From SZAS-103 sp038226665 (GTDB lineage Bacteria; Pseudomonadota; Gammaproteobacteria; Xanthomonadales; Xanthomonadaceae): a stretch of 64,000 nucleotides of DNA. Below the pieces are notes generated by a model. The model saw only the letters and a program-made list of their open reading frames with translations. It did no database searches and had not been told where the DNA came from. This document shows, piece after piece, positions 60,752-64,000 of this stretch. The DNA is taken from contig JBBRQI010000014.1 in assembly GCA_038226665.1 (NCBI GenBank), positions 1 through 64,000 of the forward strand, read 5' to 3'. Every line of letters begins with the position of its first letter. Position 1 is the stretch's first letter. The translations under genes and the position numbers were made by a program.

Positions 60752-60840
60752 ACATCCTCTACGTGCTCGCGGGTCTCGCTTCGGTCGCGCTGAGCATCTA
60801 CTTGCTTGCCGCGTTGCTCAAGCCGGAGTGGTTCGAATGA
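60748..60840 (+). CDS. kdpF: K+-transporting ATPase subunit F
   Basis: The 30-residue single-helix KdpF peptide (NILYVLAGLASVALSIYLL then AALLKPEWFE). The PEWF ending is typical. KdpF stabilises the KdpFABC complex. It overlaps the small ORF before it and kdpA after it by 4 nt. Confidence 0.9.
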   Translation: MNILYVLAGLASVALSIYLLAALLKPEWFE

Positions 60841-62648
60841 CCGCGAACGCATGGATTCAAATAAGCCTGTACATGATCGTGCTGCTTGCACTGGTCAAGC
60901 CGCTCGGCTCTTACATGGCAATGGTCTTCTCGGACGTACCCAATCGCATCACGCGATTCGGCAGAGGCACCGAGAGGATCATCTATCGAATCTGCGGCAT
61001 CCGCAGCGACGAGGAGATGAACTGGCGCCGTTATTCGCTGGCGATGCTGGTGTTCAACCTGGTCGGCCTGCTCGCGGTGTATGCGCTGCAGCGCACCCAG
61101 CAGTGGCACGGGCAAGTGATGAATCCGCAGCATTTCCCCGCGGTGAGTCCCGATTCCTCGTTCAACACTGCGGTCAGCTTCATCACCAACACCAACTGGC
61201 AGGGCTACGGCGGCGAGTCGACGATGAGCTACCTGACCCAGATGGTCGGGCTCGGCGTGCAGAACTTCCTGTCGGCCGCGACCGGCATCGCGATCCTGAT
61301 CGCGTTGATCCGCGGATTCACCCGGCGCAGCGCGAAGACGATCGGCAGCTTCTGGGTCGACATGACGCGCAGCACCTTGTACATCCTGCTGCCGCTGTCG
61401 ATGGTGCTCGCGCTGGTGTTGGTGACGCAGGGAGTCGTGCAGAACTTCTCGCCCTACAAGGACGTGACGCTGCTGCAACCGACCACGATCACCGAGACTG
61501 TCAAGGATACCGCCGGCAATGCGGTCAAGGACGCGCACGGCAAGGACGTCACCAAGCAGACCACCGTGACCACGCAATCCCTGCCGCTCGGTCCGGCCGC
61601 ATCGCAGATCGCGATCAAGCAGATGGGCACGAATGGCGGCGGCTTCTACAACGTCAATTCCGCGCATCCGTACGAAAATCCGACGCCGCTCAGCAATTTC
61701 GTCGAGATGCTGTCGATCCTGCTGATCTCCGGCGCGCTGTGTTACACGTTCGGCGTGATGGTCGGAGACCGCAGGCAGGGCTGGACCCTGCTGGCGGCGA
61801 TGGTGGTGATCCTGCTCCCGCTGATGGTCGCCTGCACGTACCTCGAGCAGGCCGGCAACCCGGCGTTCACCCACATCGGCGTCGACCAGGTCGCTTCGGC
61901 GACCCAGGCCGGCGGCAACATGGAAGGCAAGGAGACCCGTTTCGGCATCGTCAGTTCGACGATCTGGGCGACCACGACCACCGCCGCGTCCAACGGCTCG
62001 GTCAACGCGATGCACGACTCCTTCACGCCGCTCGGTGGATTGATTCCGATGTGGCTGATCCAGCTCGGCGAGGTGATCTTCGGCGGCGTCGGATCGGGTC
62101 TGTACGGAATGATCGCGTTTGCAGTCGTGGCGGTGTTCATCGCCGGGCTGATGGTCGGACGCACGCCCGAATACCTCGGCAAGAAGATCGAGGCCTACGA
62201 AATGAAGATGGCCAGCCTGATCGTGTTGATCCCGTGCGCGCTTGCCGTCGTCGGCACCGCGATTGGCGTGCTCGCCCCGGCAGGAATAGCGGGCATGGAG
62301 AATCCGGGAGCGCATGGATTCAGCGAAGTGCTGTACGCGTTGTCATCGGCATCCAACAATAACGGCAGTGCCTTCGGCGGACTTTCTGCGAACACGCCCT
62401 TCTACAACAGCCTGCTCGGCATCTGCATGTTCCTGTCACGGTACATGCTCGCGGTCGGAACGCTGGCGATCGCCGGTTCGCTGGCCGCGAAGAAACATGT
62501 GCCCGAATCCGCGGGCACCCTACCGACCCACACGCCACTGTTCGTCGTGCTGCTCGCTACGACCGTGATCGTGATCGGCGCATTGACCTTCCTGCCGGCA
62601 CTGGCCCTGGGCCCGATCGCCGATTACCTCACTGCGACCGGACACTGA
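60837..62648 (+). CDS. kdpA: K+-transporting ATPase subunit A
   Basis: The K+-binding channel-like subunit of the high-affinity Kdp pump. 603 residues (557 in E. coli) with ten or so membrane helices. Selectivity-filter-type Gly motifs are visible: TNTNWQGYGGES, GTNGGGFYNVNSAHPYENP, TAASNGSVNAMHDSF and SASNNNGSAFGGL. The GTNGGGFYN and NNNGSA blocks are diagnostic. The extra length is mainly in a loop near 205-245 rich in Lys/Asp/Thr. ATG 60837 overlaps the kdpF stop. Confidence 0.96.
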   Translation: MTANAWIQISLYMIVLLALVKPLGSYMAMVFSDVPNRITRFGRGTERIIYRICGIRSDEEMNWRRYSLAMLVFNLVGLLAVYALQRTQQWHGQVMNPQHFPAVSPDSSFNTAVSFITNTNWQGYGGESTMSYLTQMVGLGVQNFLSAATGIAILIALIRGFTRRSAKTIGSFWVDMTRSTLYILLPLSMVLALVLVTQGVVQNFSPYKDVTLLQPTTITETVKDTAGNAVKDAHGKDVTKQTTVTTQSLPLGPAASQIAIKQMGTNGGGFYNVNSAHPYENPTPLSNFVEMLSILLISGALCYTFGVMVGDRRQGWTLLAAMVVILLPLMVACTYLEQAGNPAFTHIGVDQVASATQAGGNMEGKETRFGIVSSTIWATTTTAASNGSVNAMHDSFTPLGGLIPMWLIQLGEVIFGGVGSGLYGMIAFAVVAVFIAGLMVGRTPEYLGKKIEAYEMKMASLIVLIPCALAVVGTAIGVLAPAGIAGMENPGAHGFSEVLYALSSASNNNGSAFGGLSANTPFYNSLLGICMFLSRYMLAVGTLAIAGSLAAKKHVPESAGTLPTHTPLFVVLLATTVIVIGALTFLPALALGPIADYLTATGH

Positions 62649-62651
62649 ATC

Positions 62652-64000
<1,349 letters not shown>

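Overview
The window is GC-rich and densely coded. It looks like a chromosomal segment of a gammaproteobacterium of the Lysobacterales (Xanthomonadales), perhaps a Rhodanobacteraceae-like lineage. The gene order map-glnD-dapD-(arsC-like)-dapE followed by asnB is typical of that order, and the secreted peptidases and amidohydrolases fit it too. The genus cannot be fixed from the sequence alone.

Layout. Positions 1-1130 are lower in GC and accessory-looking: the 5' end of an IS1595-type transposase, a small exported protein and an orphan PIN-domain gene. Positions 1465-7744 form a housekeeping operon of methionine aminopeptidase, the PII uridylyltransferase GlnD and two lysine/DAP genes, most of them overlapping by 4 nt. 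Positions 7855-12127 (minus) carry an Asp-box lipoprotein and a penicillin-acylase-type hydrolase. Positions 12234-13946 hold a 39-codon asparagine-rich leader ORF, a competing antiterminator helix, a strong intrinsic terminator and then asnB. This has the layout of an Asn-sensing attenuator. The asnB gene itself has lost about 95-105 codons of its glutaminase domain, with a frameshift.

Positions 14019-23134 are the most unusual stretch. They encode a SIR2-like/TIR fusion, a membrane STAND NTPase, a membrane TIR protein, a small acidic protein and a SLOG-like multi-membrane-segment protein. All are in one direction, and I read them as a candidate nucleotide-signalling immune (anti-phage) locus.

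Positions 23182-42767 are ordinary chromosome: tpm, an M14 peptidase, a PhzF-like isomerase, a GST, a rhomboid, mfd, a GNAT, a cation efflux transporter, rlmJ, a methyltransferase, creBCD, a frameshifted GNAT, a DUF885 protein and a DUF502 protein. Positions 42769-49217 hold three paralogous Hanks-type Ser/Thr kinases (two ending in an FGE-sulfatase domain) plus the debris of a fourth. CnoX-like thioredoxin follows.

Positions 50255-58951 (minus) are a complete Wsp-type chemosensory operon (wspA-B-C-D-E-F-R order) that should control a diguanylate cyclase and so surface or biofilm behaviour. The WspF receiver domain looks non-phosphorylatable. A secreted amidohydrolase follows. The window ends inside the kdp operon for high-affinity K+ uptake: a small membrane ORF, kdpF, kdpA and a partial kdpB.
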